Shown here piece after piece: positions 12,541 through 24,850 of a DNA stretch of 64,000 nucleotides (positions within the stretch are counted from its first letter, which is position 1; every line of letters begins with the position of its first letter). Made by a program: the position numbers and the translations under genes. The stretch lies in the NCBI GenBank assembly GCA_003952965.2, contig CM025856.1, forward strand, positions 17,071,011 to 17,135,010, in the 5' to 3' direction. Origin of the DNA: Morella rubra (lineage: Eukaryota; Streptophyta; Magnoliopsida; Fagales; Myricaceae). The notes below the pieces were generated by a model that saw only the letters and a program-made list of their open reading frames with translations, was not told where the DNA came from and did not search any database.

Positions 12541-13064
12541 GATCAAGAGAAGCAATAAGTGTTGACCCCTAGCCCTTTGTGAGTGTTTATGTGCCACGCG
12601 GACCATTTTTTAAAAAAATGTCAGATCGAAAGATGTGTTGACACATGGCTTGCAAAATGAATACATACAATGTTTTCACAAGAAGCAATTATGATTTTAA
12701 AAGAAATGCACATAGAGCAACTTAAACACATATATAAGAGCATGTCCAATGCAATCATTAACAATTAATATCACAAATCAAGCACATATCACTAATTTAA
12801 TCCAAAGGAAATCTCATTCCAATTTCTTGGGATAAAAAAACCAAGATTTTGGTGCCAACAATATTTCTGAAAATTCTTTTAACACAAGGAGATGAGATTC
12901 CTTAGGATAAGATTGGAATCTAGCACACGCATATACTAAACATTATATCCAGTTACTAGCGGTAAGATAAAGTAAGGAGTCAATCAAACCTCGGTATTTG
13001 GTTTGGTCTACATCCTTACCTTTCTCATCATTTTTTATTTGGGTTGATGGACTCATTGGTGTAC

Positions 13065-15100
13065 CTATTGGTTTTGAGTTGTCCATCCCAAATCTTTTGA
13101 GTAGGTCTCTTGTGTATTTGCTTGGTTAATGAAGATGCCCTTATGATATTGTTTAATCTGAAGCCCAAGAAGATAATTCAATTCTCCCATGAGATTCATC
13201 TTGAATTCACCTTTCATGACTTTGGAAAATTCTTCACAAAGAGACTCATTAGTAGAACCAAAAATGATATGATCAACATATATTTTAACGATAAGCAATT
13301 CATTTTCCTTTTCCTTAATAAAGAGAGTGGTATCGATCATACCTCATGAAAGTCCATTTTCAATAAGGAACTCAACCGTCCATACCATGCTTAAGGTGCT
13401 TGCTTCAAGCCATATATGCTTTTGGGAGCTTGAGTACATAGTGTGGTAGCTTTTCATCTACAAATTCAGGAGTACTTCTACACACACTTCTTCAGAAAGA
13501 TAACCATTAAGAGATGCACATTTCACATTCATTTTGAAATAATTTGAAATCATTAAATGATGCAAAGGTAAGCAACATGATAAAAGATTATAAATGAGCA
13601 ACGGAAGCAAAAGTTTCATCAAAATCAATTCCCTCTTCTTGATTGTAACCTTGGGCTACTAATCTTGTCTTGTTCCTTACCACATCCCCAGATACATCCA
13701 TTTTGTTTTGAAAAACCCATTTAGTACAAATAACTGGATGATCTTTAGGTCTAGGAACTAGATGTCATACCATATTTTTCTCAATCTGTTTTACTTCATC
13801 CTCCATGGCATGAATCAAACTTTAATCATCTTTTGCCTCAGAAATATTCTTTGGCTCAATTTGAGAAAGTAAGGCAAAATTACTAGCTTGATTATAAGAA
13901 GAGTGAGTTTTTACACCTTTCTCCACATTACCAATGACTTGATCAATATGATGATTTCTGACAAACTTCCAAGGCCTTTGGTAGATTGTTGTTGCTTTGA
14001 GGTGTTTCTTTTTCAAGATATTGTACATCTTGCTCTTGTGGATGAGAAACTTTCTTTTCTTCCCTCGTAGCTGGTTTCTCAACATATTTTTCAAGATCTA
14101 CAACTTCATTGTCATTTCTTCTCATAGAAACAATAGATTCATCAAATACCACATGAACAGATTCTTCAACAACCAGAGTACGTTTATTGAAAATAGGATA
14201 GGCTTTACTAGAGGTTGAATAACCAAGAAAGATACCTTCATCTGCTTTTGCATCGAGCTTACCCAAATTGTCCTTGTTGTTGAGCATAAAGAATTTGCAT
14301 CCGAAACATGGAAATAACTAATGTTGGGTTTTCTATCATTCCATAGCTCATAAGGAGTTTTCTTAAGAATATGCCTAATACAACGGTTCATAACGAGACA
14401 ACTTGTAATGGCTTCAGCCCGTAAGTAATCAGGCAAGTTGTTTTCACATAGCAAGGTTCTAGCCATTTCTTCAGAGTCCTATTCTTCCTCTATAACACCT
14501 TTTGTTGAGGAGTTCTAGGAGAAGTTATGTTAATGATTTTACCACAAAACTTTTCAAAAGGAATTTTCAAATTCTATTTCCATGATCCACAGAAATAGCA
14601 AAACTTTTTCATTTTGAATTCACTTGCTAAGTTTTTCAAAAGCATGAAAAGCCTCATCTTTATGAGCTAGGAATAGAACCCATACTACTAAATCATCAAC
14701 AACAATAAAGCCATAGCATTTGCCATCCAAACTCAACGTTCGGGTTGGACCAAATAAGTCCATGTGTAGAAGTTGAAGTGACCTAGAAGTGGACACACAT
14801 TTTTGGGCTTAAAAGATGGTTTTGGTTTGTTTGCCTTTTTGACAAGCTGCACAAATTTTCCTTTTCAAAAGAAAGGTTAGGCAAACCCGAAACAAGATTC
14901 TTTTTGGCTAGTTTTGAAATCAAGTCCATGCTTGCATGAGCAAGTCTTCTATGCCACAACCAACTATCCTTGTCATTTAGAGATGAAAGACATTTTATAT
15001 TTCTTGAAGAAATGCTCTCTAAATGAACAGTGCACATGTTTTCAAATCTATGTCCAACAAACAAGGCTTTCTTGTTTTCAATGTCTTCAATAATACATAT
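13065..15100 (-). pseudogene. Copia pol fragments: GAG-pre-integrase, integrase, reverse transcriptase
   Basis: Read on the minus strand in order. 14783-15064 holds the GAG-pre-integrase signature (LWHRRLAHASMDLISKLAKK). 13943-14466 holds C-terminal integrase-region phrases (NRCIRHILKKTPYELWNDRKP; GYSTSSKAYPIFNKRT). About 13640-13780 gives the start of reverse transcriptase ([33 protein letters not shown]). 13065-13340 gives the palm motif region (IVKIYVDHIIFGST and GELNYLLGLQIKQ). The pieces are in different frames and have stops. The second aspartate of the catalytic YVDD is replaced by histidine. This is normal decay for an old element. Confidence 0.88.
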
Positions 15101-16029
15101 CGATTATTCAAATATGACTAGGCTTCCCTTATCACATACTTGATTTGCTCAACAAGTTATGCTTCAAACAATTAATAAATATAATATGTTCAATAGTAGG
15201 ATTATGAGACATACGACATTTTCAAAACCAATAGTCCTTCCTTTATCGATATCACCAATGTAATTGATCCCTTTTCTTTTGGGCTAAAGATTTGAACCAA
15301 CTCTTATCCCCTGTCATGTGCTTGGAGCATCCACTATCAAGAATCCAATATTCCTTGACTTCGATTGACTTCAAGCACTCCTACAAAAAAGAATCATGTC
15401 TTGCCTTTTGGTACCCAAATCTTTTTGGGTCCTTTGGTGTTAGAATTAATTTCTTTCATCCTGTCCTTTCGAATCCACACAAATTTAATGCCACTAGAAT
15501 ATTTCTTTCTAGATGGACAAACATGTGATATATCCAGATTTACCACAAAGTTGCACAATGTAAATGATGGAGATGATTTTGTGATCATATAAGAGTAAGA
15601 TTTTTGATCATTGAAGAATCATATCCAATGCCACTTTTGTTGAAGCAACACCTTTGAGAACCAAGAAGAATGTCAAGGTTTTTCTTTCCTTGAGTAAATC
15701 TTGCAAGATCATTTGTAAGAGAGTCAACTTTCACTTTTCAAGGTGACATTTTCAACAATTAAAATACTTGACTCACTTTGCAAAGGTTTTTCATTTTCTT
15801 TTGTGGTCCTTGCAAGATCATCTCTAAGAGATGTGACTTGACTCTTCAAAGTATCATTCTCTTTTGCAATATTTTCAAAATTCTTTTTGAGAGAACAATA
15901 TTTTGAAAATATTCTTTTTAGTTCAAGATATTGTTCATCAAACGCATCTTGCAATTCATCAAATGAGAAGGAATGAATTAGAGAGTCTTGTACCTCATCT
16001 CATCTTCATCTTCCTTTGCCATGAAGCAT

Positions 16030-16990
16030 AGGTTTGCAACTTCTTCATCACTATTACTATCACTTTCGTCGGTCTCTCCCATGCGGCCAAAAATGCTTTC
16101 TTTTTGTTCTTGAACTTCTTGGATTTCTTATGGGATTCAAAGTTGGGGCAATCCATCTTGATATGTCCCGGCTTCTTGCATCCATAGCAAATAATGTCAT
16201 TCTTTTTGCTACTATCATCTTTATAGCTTGTCTTCCTTGGAAAACTTTCATCTTTTGTTTCTTCCTGAAGAACTTCTTGAATCTATTGGTGAACAATGTC
16301 ATTTCCTCATCATCTTCGGAAGACTCATCATCACTAGAGCATGAGGCTTTCAAGGCAATGCTTCTTTTTCCTTTTCCTTCATCCTCATCTCCATTTTTTT
16401 GATTCATCTCATGTGTCATAAAGGATCCCATGAGCTCATCCAAGGAAAGCTTTGTCAAATCTTTGGCTTCTTGAATGGCAGTGACCTTGGGTTCCCAAGC
16501 TTTTGGTAAACACCTAAGAATCTTTCTCACCATTTCAACATTAGTATATTCTTTACCAAGAAATTTAAGACCATTTATAATATCGGTAAAGCGAGTAAAC
16601 ATAGATGAGATATTTTCATAGGGATTCATTTTAAAAAGCTCATAACTATGAACAAGCATACTAATTTTGTTTCTTTAACTTGATTCGTACCTTCATGGGC
16701 CACTTGAAGTTTGTCCCAAATTTGTTTCGCAGTATCACAACCGGAAATACGATTAAATTCATTTGAATCAAGTGCACAATACAAACATTCATAGCTTTAG
16801 AATTTAAGGACATAAGTTTAAATCAGCATCATCCCAATCTTTTCATCTTCAACATACCTTCTTGTCTTAGGAAATTTAGGACCATTTGAGATAACTCTCC
16901 AAAGTTCATAGTCCACGGCTTGGATGTAAATCATCATCCTTGCCTTCCAATAGTTATAACAAGTCCCATTGAACAAAGGTGGTCTATTTG
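16030..16990 (-). pseudogene. Copia gag (UBN2-type with CCHC zinc knuckle), frameshifted
   Basis: Minus-strand reading gives an N-terminal capsid-like part (YWKARMMIYIQAVDYELWRVI), an open segment at 16060-16659 with RFTDIINGLKFLGKEYTN and TKLSLDELMGSFMTHE, then an acidic/serine stretch. In another frame there is a zinc knuckle CYGCKKPGHIKMDC (CX2CX4HX4C) at about 16140-16185. The knuckle being out of frame with the main open segment shows a frameshift. This belongs to the element bounded by the two LTRs. Confidence 0.85.
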
Positions 16991-17053
16991 TAGATTGACC
17001 TTAGCTAAAGAGGTACTAACAAGGGTTGTCATAGATAGAGATATTCAACCTCA

Positions 17054-17065
17054 GCTTTGATACCA
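17054..17065 (-). other. Primer binding site (initiator tRNA-Met type)
   Basis: The minus strand reads TGGTATCAAAGC two bases after the CA that ends the 5' LTR. This is one base from the canonical plant TGGTATCAGAGC primer site and fixes the inner border and direction of the element. Confidence 0.85.
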
Positions 17066-17067
17066 AT

Positions 17068-18446
17068 TGTGAGTCTAAATAACAATCCAAGAGGGGGGTG
17101 AATGGAGTTTATCAAAAATGTCTCCCCTTTTTAGTAAAAATGCAGATCTGGAAAATATATTTCTACAAATAAAGTATCTGAATATGCTTAATATTCTTAA
17201 TAAGAAGAAAATAAATCATAAGCATAAATCTCCACAAGTATGAATATGTACTGAAAAAAAGAGAAGATAAAGTTAGAGAGATACCGTAATTTTAGGTGGT
17301 TCGGCCAACACTTGCCTACGTCCACCCCCAAGGCTATGACTTCCTTGGGCTTCCTTCACTATTCTCCAAATAGCAAATACATCTTAGCTTCCGGGGTGCT
17401 AAGGAACCTTTACAAAGCGTTTTTCGAGCTCACGCTTCAACTCTCTCACAAATCCCAAAACCCAAGGGATTTCTTCTACTCTCACAAGTAGGACCAAGTG
17501 TTTTCCCAACACTCAAATGTTTTACAAATAATGGGTACAATAAATAATGGCTCTTTAAGTCGAATATGCAAGTGAAAGCTCACAACGTGTGGAATGGCTC
17601 TCTAAGCCAAATCAGCAAGTGGAAAGCTCAATAGAGTGCAAGAAGACAAGATTCTCAAAGAAACCTAAAGTTTGGAAAGTAGGAGCACAAGCTTTCTTGG
17701 TAGATGCGGTTTTCCCTCTTCTTCAAAGCACTTTCTCTCTCTAGAAGTTAGGGCAAGAGTAGCAAGTGTTTTCCCTCTTCTTCAATAAATTTCGCTCCCT
17801 TTGAAGGCAAAGTCGTCAATGACGAGCAAGAGGAGAAGTTTTGACAATGAGAGCTTTGGACTTGAAGGAATCAGCAAATGGATTTCTTTGGATCTTAGCT
17901 TTTTCTCTCTCTAGATGTTGCGATGATGATCGAGCTACTTTTCTCTCTCCATGTCGTTCTTCTTATAGCCCCTAGGTCTTCAACGGTCATTAAGTGCTTC
18001 ATTTTACCGTTGAGGGGTTTAAAAGACTTTTTGAAATTTTGGATGATCTGGCGTTGTTTCCAGGATATCTGCAATTTCGCACATGTGTCGACACATTATT
18101 AATGTGATGACACATTAAAACTTGGCCTGAAATTTTTCTCTCGGGAGACAGTGCAATGTGTCGACACATAGTCTTCAATACACATTGTTAGTTTGAAAGT
18201 GAATTTTTGCAAGTTGGGCTCTCAAACATTGAATGTGCATCTGATCATTCAAAAACACTTACAAACATTGATCTCAACTTTGTGTAAAATCAGAAATTTA
18301 ATTAAAGATAACCTCACTTTTTTGAAAATCCTTTAGAAAGTGGATTACAATTGTAATATCTAAAAAATTGAGATTTTTTCATCATCTAAATCCTTCAGAT
18401 TTTTTTTGCATCAACAATCAAAATAAAATTGTTTTTTGCAAAACAA
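17068..18446 (-). repeat. Copia 5' LTR
   Basis: Begins (plus strand) TGTGAGTC... next to the primer site and contains the familiar 'aacaatccaagaggggggtgaat' border region. From 17529 it aligns with the left LTR. Its outer end near 18446 is eroded, with homology fading after 'tttgcaaaacaa', so the border is approximate. Confidence 0.8.
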
Positions 18447-18735
18447 AAAAATATACATAAAATTTTTTGCTGATAGGCCTCAAAAAAATTTAAAAATTTT
18501 AACAAAAAGGAATTTTTGGTTCCAATTTCGAAAATTTTAGAAAACAAAAAAAAATCAATCACAACTTAAACCAGGAATTCAGGTAAAATTTTACCTTCTA
18601 TATGGAGATATTTTTCTTTGGGATCTTTCTGGATGTTGTCATATAATGTCGAAAAAAATTTGAATCTTTTTTTTTTTAAGGAGAAATTGACAATTTGGCC
18701 AGTAGGTTTTTTCATTTTTTAGTCATTGGTCCCCT
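18447..18735. repeat. Tandem-repeat array resumes after the copia insertion
   Basis: Contains 'tttctttgggatctttctggatgttgtcatataatgtc' type unit-start sequence at 18613-18655 and a degenerate version of the preceding unit end. It is therefore the right-hand continuation of the 5.7-10.0 kb array. Confidence 0.7.
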
Positions 18736-18929
18736 TTTTCTGTTGGTGCCCTGAGCTTTTGAGGCCACTTGACACTCAAGTCATGTTTGATTTGCATTAG
18801 AATCTCTTGAAGGGTGGTGTTGAGGGCAGTGAAAGTGAGCAAGAGGTGTCTTTTGAGAGTGGGTTGTTCGTTTCGCATGGGTGGATGTGAGCGGTCTCTA
18901 CTGGTTCACCACTATTGATCTCTGTAATG

Positions 18930-19895
18930 CGGTCGGTCAATATCTCGGTCTCTTTTGTCCCTATCCTATTTAGATGGAGTTGAATGGAAACGTGTAGCGA
19001 ACATGTCCTTGTAGTCCATGTGCTTTTATGCTTTGGTCACGGCTTCAGCAAAATTGGTCGGGAATTTTCTCTTGAGGTATTTGAGAAAGTCACTCGGTTG
19101 AAGTCCTGTGGTCAGATCCATGAGCTTGGCTTCATCGGTGGTGTGAGAAATCGTGATTGCTTCCTGATTGAACCGTGCTATGTAATTGTAGGCTTTCCTT
19201 AGGGTTTTGTTTGACGCTTAATAGGTAAGAGGACGAGTGCTTTATACGTCGATTCAATATGAAGTCTCCTATGAATTGTGTGCTGAGGGTGTCGAAGTCG
19301 TCGACAATTCCTAAGGGTAGACTAGAGAACCATTGTTGCGCCGATCCTTTGAAGGTCAACGAGAACGCGCGCAAAGGATAGGGTCTTCATATGACTGGAC
19401 ATGCATGTGCAAGCGGAAGATTTCTAGGTGGTCGTAGGGATCTCCAGAGCCGTCAAAGAGGTTGATAACTGGTGGTCGGAAACGTGAGGGCAGCGAGCAC
19501 ATAAGCACTTTCAATGTAAATGGGGAGCTACCAATGTGTGAGGGCAAGGATGAGTCATCGGCCTTAGGGTTTTCCACCTTTTCCAATTTCTTTTTGAGCA
19601 GTCAAATTTGTTCCACCTGCCCTATTGTCTGTTCATGAAGGGCCGCTCACCATCCCTCCGCCCCAGACTGCCTGGAGGGAGATTGACGAGTAGAGTGGTT
19701 ATCTGAGGTTCCTCGCGTGGGGGAGACGTATGCGAACGTGGAGGCGATGGAGGGGGCGGCCACACTGATCTTGTTGGTGAGGTGTTTTACGTTCTTGACT
19801 AAGGTGGCCAACAGTGTTTCATTGTTGGGGGCGGGCTCCGAGTCCACTATCGGAGGTACTTGGTCATCATTTGGTATTTCAGTTGAGGAATTCAT
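18930..19895 (-). pseudogene. Gypsy gag, interrupted by stops and a frameshift
   Basis: Minus-strand segments in order: 19647-19895 starts MNSSTEIPNDDQ. 19356-19586, in the same frame after stops, contains INLFDGSGDPYDHLEIF. 19132-19374, in a shifted frame, contains FSLTFKGSAQQWFSSLPLG and FDTLSTQFIGDFI. A continuation to about 18930 reads YIARFNQEAITI and TTGLQPSDFLKYLKRK. These are the classic retrotransposon gag (Retrotrans_gag) blocks of plant Ty3/gypsy elements. The product would be a capsid protein; here it is a pseudogene. Confidence 0.88.
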
Positions 19896-19989
19896 CAGAA
19901 GAAAGATGGAAATGGGCTTTTAAGGGATGCGGTGAGTAAATGGTGACTGGATAAGGTTTTTTCAAGAAATTCCCACAGACGGCGGCAAC

Positions 19990-20489
19990 TGATGATGCTG
20001 AAATCACTAAGAGCCGAAGCCGATCAGACTTGAAAGGAATAAGAAGAGGGCCTGACATCGGATGTGGAGCCTCAAATGCCAAAGTTAGATATTGAAAAGT
20101 TTTTAGTCTAGAGAATGAATTAAGCTTAGAAAAATATAATGCGGTACCTGTCTTTTATAGAATGAGGGGTGTCATGGTCCTAAAGGGAGTCTAACACCAT
20201 GGATGTTAGGACTCCTGACCTTACCGTGGGTCATAGAGCTCCTAGGATTGCCATGCGGGAAGATAGGGGGAAATTAGTTCATATTTGTGCAAGCTGGGGG
20301 CCCTGAACATGCTTGTGGTCTTGGGCGGGACTATGGATGGGCTCTCTTGCCTAAGTGGACTGAGCCGGTCATATTATGGCACATCAGTAGTCCCTCCCTC
20401 AAAAAGGGTCATGGGCCGATCAGGGGCCTAATAAACCAAGTGATTGTGGGCTGACCTGGTGGTCTAATGGGTCATATTATGGCCCATCA
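19990..20489 (-). repeat. Gypsy 5' LTR, 500 bp
   Basis: On the minus strand it starts TGATGGGCCATAAT and ends ...CATCATCA. It contains a TATA-like 'tctataaaagac' at about 20149-20162, placing transcription start inside the LTR. No partner LTR lies in the window. Confidence 0.75.
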
Positions 20490-20503
20490 GTACATACCTT
20501 TCG

Positions 20504-20806
20504 AATCTATTTCATCCCTTTTGAATTAAGATTTCCATGAGATAGTGCAAGTCCTTGTCATGATATGATCTAGATTGTTATTATTTTTGGTGTTTGGTTA
20601 CTGAAATCTTAAAAGTTCCCTCGAATTCTGTAGATGTCGTAGCATTACAATAGCATCGCATTAGAATTTTTTTAAGTTTCGGAGACTAACTCAAACTTCA
20701 ACGTGTACAAAAAAGTGCTTTTCAGCTTGAAGTTCAATATCCAAACCTCGATCGTCTGAAATCTATCAGAGGAAAGATACAGAAAAATAACAATGAAATA
20801 ACAAGC
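20504..20806. repeat. Dispersed duplicated segment, right copy
   Basis: Direct-orientation match to 1-426 with internal deletions. It starts 15 bases beyond the gypsy LTR and ends at 'aataacaatgaaata', after which the two copies differ. Confidence 0.7.
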
Positions 20807-22227
20807 GTACATAAATGCTTTGTCTTTAATTAAGCTCTAAAATACCTCAGTGTTCATGAGAGTCCAAATCTGCAGCTAGAACTCAACTTCTAAGACATAA
20901 CTGCATTTTAGCTTAGGATTTTGCACAAGTAAATGTCATGTGTTTTCCGATTGCTCCTCTCAAGCCTGAATTGCTCTCTGATTCGGGCCTGCTGGTACCG
21001 CCAAAATCACTTTCTCCGGCCGTTAACTCCTAGTTCAATGCTACTTCAAATGCTGGCAGACTCAAGAGTCTGGACTCCTGACTTGTGAGTTGTTTTGCCT
21101 TGATACTCAATGGGTGTTTATGAATGCAGTACTCAGTCTTTGGCTCCATATTGACCTTTGGTGCAATAACGAGTAGGTCGGAAATGGATAAGCAGAGGGT
21201 AATCATGCTGAGCTTGATAAGGTACCCCCGTCTTCATAGCTGAAATAGCACCCAAGGATCTTCGAGGACCACTGACAACCATAAATCAGGTAAAGATTTA
21301 ACACAAGAACAAAAGCAACTTATTTAATACCTTTTCGAACTCTGAAGCTAGACAGTACATATTTCCCTGGGAAATATTTCATTGGGAAGTGGGGTATTTG
21401 TTTTCTAAAGCATGCGAGTAAAAACATAGGATATGGATTGCCTCCTAACGAGGGATTTTCGAAAGTGTCTCAAAAGATGGATTGTGTTTCATCTAAAAAA
21501 TTTAATAATCTTAATTAATTCACGTCATTTAATGAATAAGACTAATCTTGTACAATGTACTCAATTATTTCATTAAATGACGTGGGTTAATTAAAATCGT
21601 TAGATTTTTTAGATAAAACTCAGTCTATCCTTTAAGACATTTTCAGAAATCGTTCCTTAAGAGGGAATCCGTTCTCCAAAAACATAGAGCATACCTCTCT
21701 GATAAGAGGTGGGATGGTTTTTGATATTTTGTTCTTAATCCATAGTTCACGATATGTGCGCTGTGACGCCTTATTACACTACACACCCCTTATTACAATT
21801 AGATTGTTTAAGATCTTGTCTAAGTGCTTTTTTTTTTATTATTATTATTGATTTTAATGGAGGATCTTAAGTCAGGGTGCAAAGTATATTCCTATTGACT
21901 GTTTGTTTCTAAACACTTTCCTTGCAAGATTGATATGACGTTTCTTTTAGACGTAACAATTCACTAATCTATTTTTGGGTTCGGTGGTACTATTGCTCCG
22001 ACTAACTTAAACTCAGGCGTACTTATTTGGCGTGAGAACTCCTAGGTGATAAAGAAACTTGCCATGATTCCAACAATTCACTGTTGCTCAATCCTTTGAA
22101 ATAACTAATTGAGAAAGAATAAAAGAAGAAAAGTGAAATTATATTTAACTTGTTATAATGGCGGTCTCTTTATTTATTTATTTGTATTGGTTGAATAGTG
22201 ATGTAGAAGGCAATCTCGGTATACAAG
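20807..22227. other. Intergenic, no gene recognised
   Basis: No coding frame of note. A local imperfect inverted repeat is present at about 21470-21650: 'gattgtgtttcatctaaaaaatttaat' pairs with 'ttagattttttagataaaactcag' and both flank 'acgtcatttaatgaa'-type sequence, so this is probably a small foldback element. Confidence 0.4.
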
Positions 22228-23338
22228 GTAAATTTATGGAAAAAATACTCTTTTCGCTCACTGATCATGGAGTATTGACACTTTACGCCTTATATTATGA
22301 ATTTGGTGACATTTTTCCCAACTACTTAACAAAATGCACTTGGAGATCATGATTTTTCGTCATTTTAGATAGAAAGGGATGCACATGACAAAGCACATGA
22401 CTCATAGTGATATTTTATGCCTCTTTTACTCATTGGAAAAAAAACATATTTTTCGCTTTCACCCAATATTACCAATTTGGTGACATTTTGCACCCCTTTT
22501 TATCCCTAATTGTATGACAGAACATAACAGATTTGAAACCTTATGCAAATTCTCATTTTGTTTTGTATTCTTCTCTTTTAACATACCCTAGCCCTTCTCT
22601 CATCCTTGCGTGAAGATCAACGAAACCAATTTAATCAACTGAGACCCCAATAGCTTATTGGACCATGATGGCATCACATAGGTGCTTAATAGTCCTCGGT
22701 TATTCAAAATTTAAAACCTTTCCTTAGAGCATTGTAGTTCTCAATAGGAGATTGCTCTTAATTTTTAGAACGATTGGGGAATCTGGGATTTGAGCTCTTG
22801 ATTTTACGTATCTGAAGTAACGTTAAAGATGTTGTGGTTTGAATGTCAGTCACTATTTGTTATTTTTTAGATAGACATCCCCTTCAAGCAGTAATGCTAG
22901 ATCTAGAACAACATACAGCTCATCGACATTGCCAAGTCCAAATTGCTACTGTGGTGTTGAAACATCTTTGATGACATCATTCATTGAAGCTAATTTCAGA
23001 CTTGTTATGTTCACTCGTACAACAACGAATAAAATAGGTGTGAAATATCACTAAGTTAGTAATATAGGGTGCAAAGTGTCAATATCCTAATAGTTGAGAG
23101 GCGAAAAGTGCAATTTTTTTTTTAAGGAGTAAAAAGGGTATAAAATGTCATCATGAGTCACATGCATATCACATGCATGCTTTTAAATCCAAAATGATGG
23201 AAATCTTAACGTTGGGGTGCAATCTGTAAGTATGTGGTAGTTAGAGGATGAAATATCACCAAATTGATAATAGTGGGTGCAAAGTGTCAGCAGACCAAAA
23301 ATTTGGGAGTGAAAGTTTATTTTTTTCCTAAATTTATA
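22228..23338. mobile_element. Non-autonomous foldback element with ~290 bp inverted arms
   Basis: Left arm (22228-22510) and right arm (about 23040-23338, inverted) share the same order of blocks: 'aaattta(t)ggaaaaaa', 'tgacacttt(a/g)c', 'aatttggtga(c/t)att', 'gcacatgactcat(a)gtgatattttat' and 'caatttggtgacattt'. The ~530-bp centre has no recognisable coding sequence. Long arms suggest a Mutator-like or foldback-type element. The target-site duplication was not resolved. Confidence 0.6.
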
Positions 23339-24579
23339 CTTAGTTTTCACGAGTCACATCAATCTTACAATTGTACCAGAAGATACCCTCCTTTAACAAA
23401 TATTTCCTTGGCAAATATTGGTGGGGGAGGACTTAGAAAACTGAAGTAAGGGAAGAACCAAATAATGGCGTACCTTTGAGTAACATGATGTACAACCTTT
23501 GTTAAGAGAGCGAACGTGTCTTTTTTTCCAGCATTGAGACCATCTCTGTTAAGCCACTCGTTTGTAATTATCAGAGGCCCGTGTCTTGGTCTTGATCGCA
23601 GAAGTTAACGACAGCTCCAGCCCCCAAGTAGTACTCTTCACTAATACTCTTCTCCTTGAAACGTATAAGATTGATTGAAAGCATAGCCTTATCCGCATGC
23701 CTTTTACACACATATAATATACTTATTGGCTACGTTGTCCTTTCTTTATTTTTCTCTAGAGGGTGGGGACAACTTTCTGCGTCTCACCCCATCCCATGCA
23801 AGTTCAGTCGCACCGTCTTTTATTATTTTTCCTTTGTTTATTTTCTTTTGTCTTTTTGGGTTTTTTAACCTTTATTTTTTATTTATTTTTACTATTTTTA
23901 GTTTCTTATTTTCTTTTGTTACTAAGATATGTAAGGCTTTAGTTTGTTTTTAAAATATTTTTTGTGTAATGATTAAGATAATTTTTTTTTATTGAGGTGT
24001 AGATCTTTGGGATTAGTAAAAAGTTTGTTAAAAGTTATTAGAGTTTGTAAAAAATATTGGAATTGATGAAAAAGTAATTGTGAATTTTTTTTTGAGAATT
24101 ATCCAAACATAGTCCAAAATTCTTAAAACCAATAGCTAGTTTGAAGTTCTCAATGTGTTAGAAGATACTAAGGAGGGAATCGATAATTTTGTCACGTCCC
24201 CACATATAAAAGGTAGTGTTTCACGCAAATGAGCTCAAGAAGAGTTTTGATGGAAAGCTTAAAGAGATAAAGGCAATAAAAGAAAAGGCTAACACAAATC
24301 TAACCATGAGAAGACTTTGTTATGCCAACTGTTATTGTATTATTTTGCTTGTTAAATGATTTAGTGCTCAAGAGTTTTAAAGTGAACTCTTATTTTTTTG
24401 GAATTTATTGCATACCTTGAATTTTGGGATCAATGAAACTACTTACTATTTACTCAAAAAGATATGTATGATTCCAAATTATAGTCGAGGTCATGACATC
24501 AAATTTTTAGTAAAAAATTACTGAAAATTAAGCAAAAATCTCTAATTTGAATAAGGTAAATTGCTAATATTAAAATTAT
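23339..24579. other. Intergenic, no gene recognised
   Basis: AT-rich, with pyrimidine-rich stretches at 23720-23950. The open frames there are T-rich and repetitive in composition, without domain signatures. Nothing functional identified. Confidence 0.4.
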
Positions 24580-24780
24580 GGGAAATTTGTTCTTTAGTCA
24601 CTAGGTTTTACCCCCTTTTCATTTTTAGTCCTGAAACTTAATGAGTTGAATTTTTAGTCCTTGAGTTTTCATTCCGTTTAAATTTTAGTCCTTCCGTTAC
24701 CCTCCGTCACCCTAACTAACGGAACGATTTTCCATATCAGCTTCAATTTGACACGTCACCCTTCATTTCCACACCAGCCT
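24580..24780 (+). repeat. Left terminal inverted repeat of the Pack-MULE
   Basis: Pairs with 26395-26602 on the opposite strand. The best match is in the first ~70 bases, and weaker homology continues through the 'actaacggaa' and 'tatcagctt' blocks. Confidence 0.7.
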
Positions 24781-24850
24781 CCACCATTTGAACTTAATTT
24801 CTTAAACGACCTGTAGCTTTCCATTTAATTGAAACATTGCATATTGAAAC

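Larger units (their letters stand above)
10009..18446 (-). mobile_element. Decayed Ty1/copia retrotransposon (SIRE/Maximus-like), inserted in the repeat array
   Basis: The order on the minus strand is 5' LTR (17068-18446), tRNA-Met primer site (17054-17065), gag, pol fragments, an extra ORF, a polypurine tract next to the 3' LTR, and the 3' LTR (ending at 10944, truncated outer part from 10009). The sequence on both sides (to 10008 and from about 18450) is the same tandem-repeat family, which indicates insertion into the array. All coding regions carry stops or frameshifts, and the reverse transcriptase active-site motif reads YVDH instead of YVDD. I conclude it cannot move by itself. Confidence 0.88.
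18736..20489 (-). mobile_element. Truncated Ty3/gypsy retrotransposon (5' LTR plus gag remnant)
   Basis: On the minus strand: an LTR (19990-20489), a leader with 'ttgccgccgtctgtgggaa' (close to the GGCGCCGTCTGTGGGAA leader common in plant gypsy elements), and a broken gag running to about 18930. No protease, reverse transcriptase or second LTR was found before the sequence returns to the repeat array, so the 3' part is deleted. Confidence 0.82.

Noticed and set aside
23656..23953. T-rich ORFs that look like membrane proteins
   Set aside because: Phe/Leu/Ser-rich frames arise automatically from pyrimidine-rich DNA; two overlapping frames are open at once.
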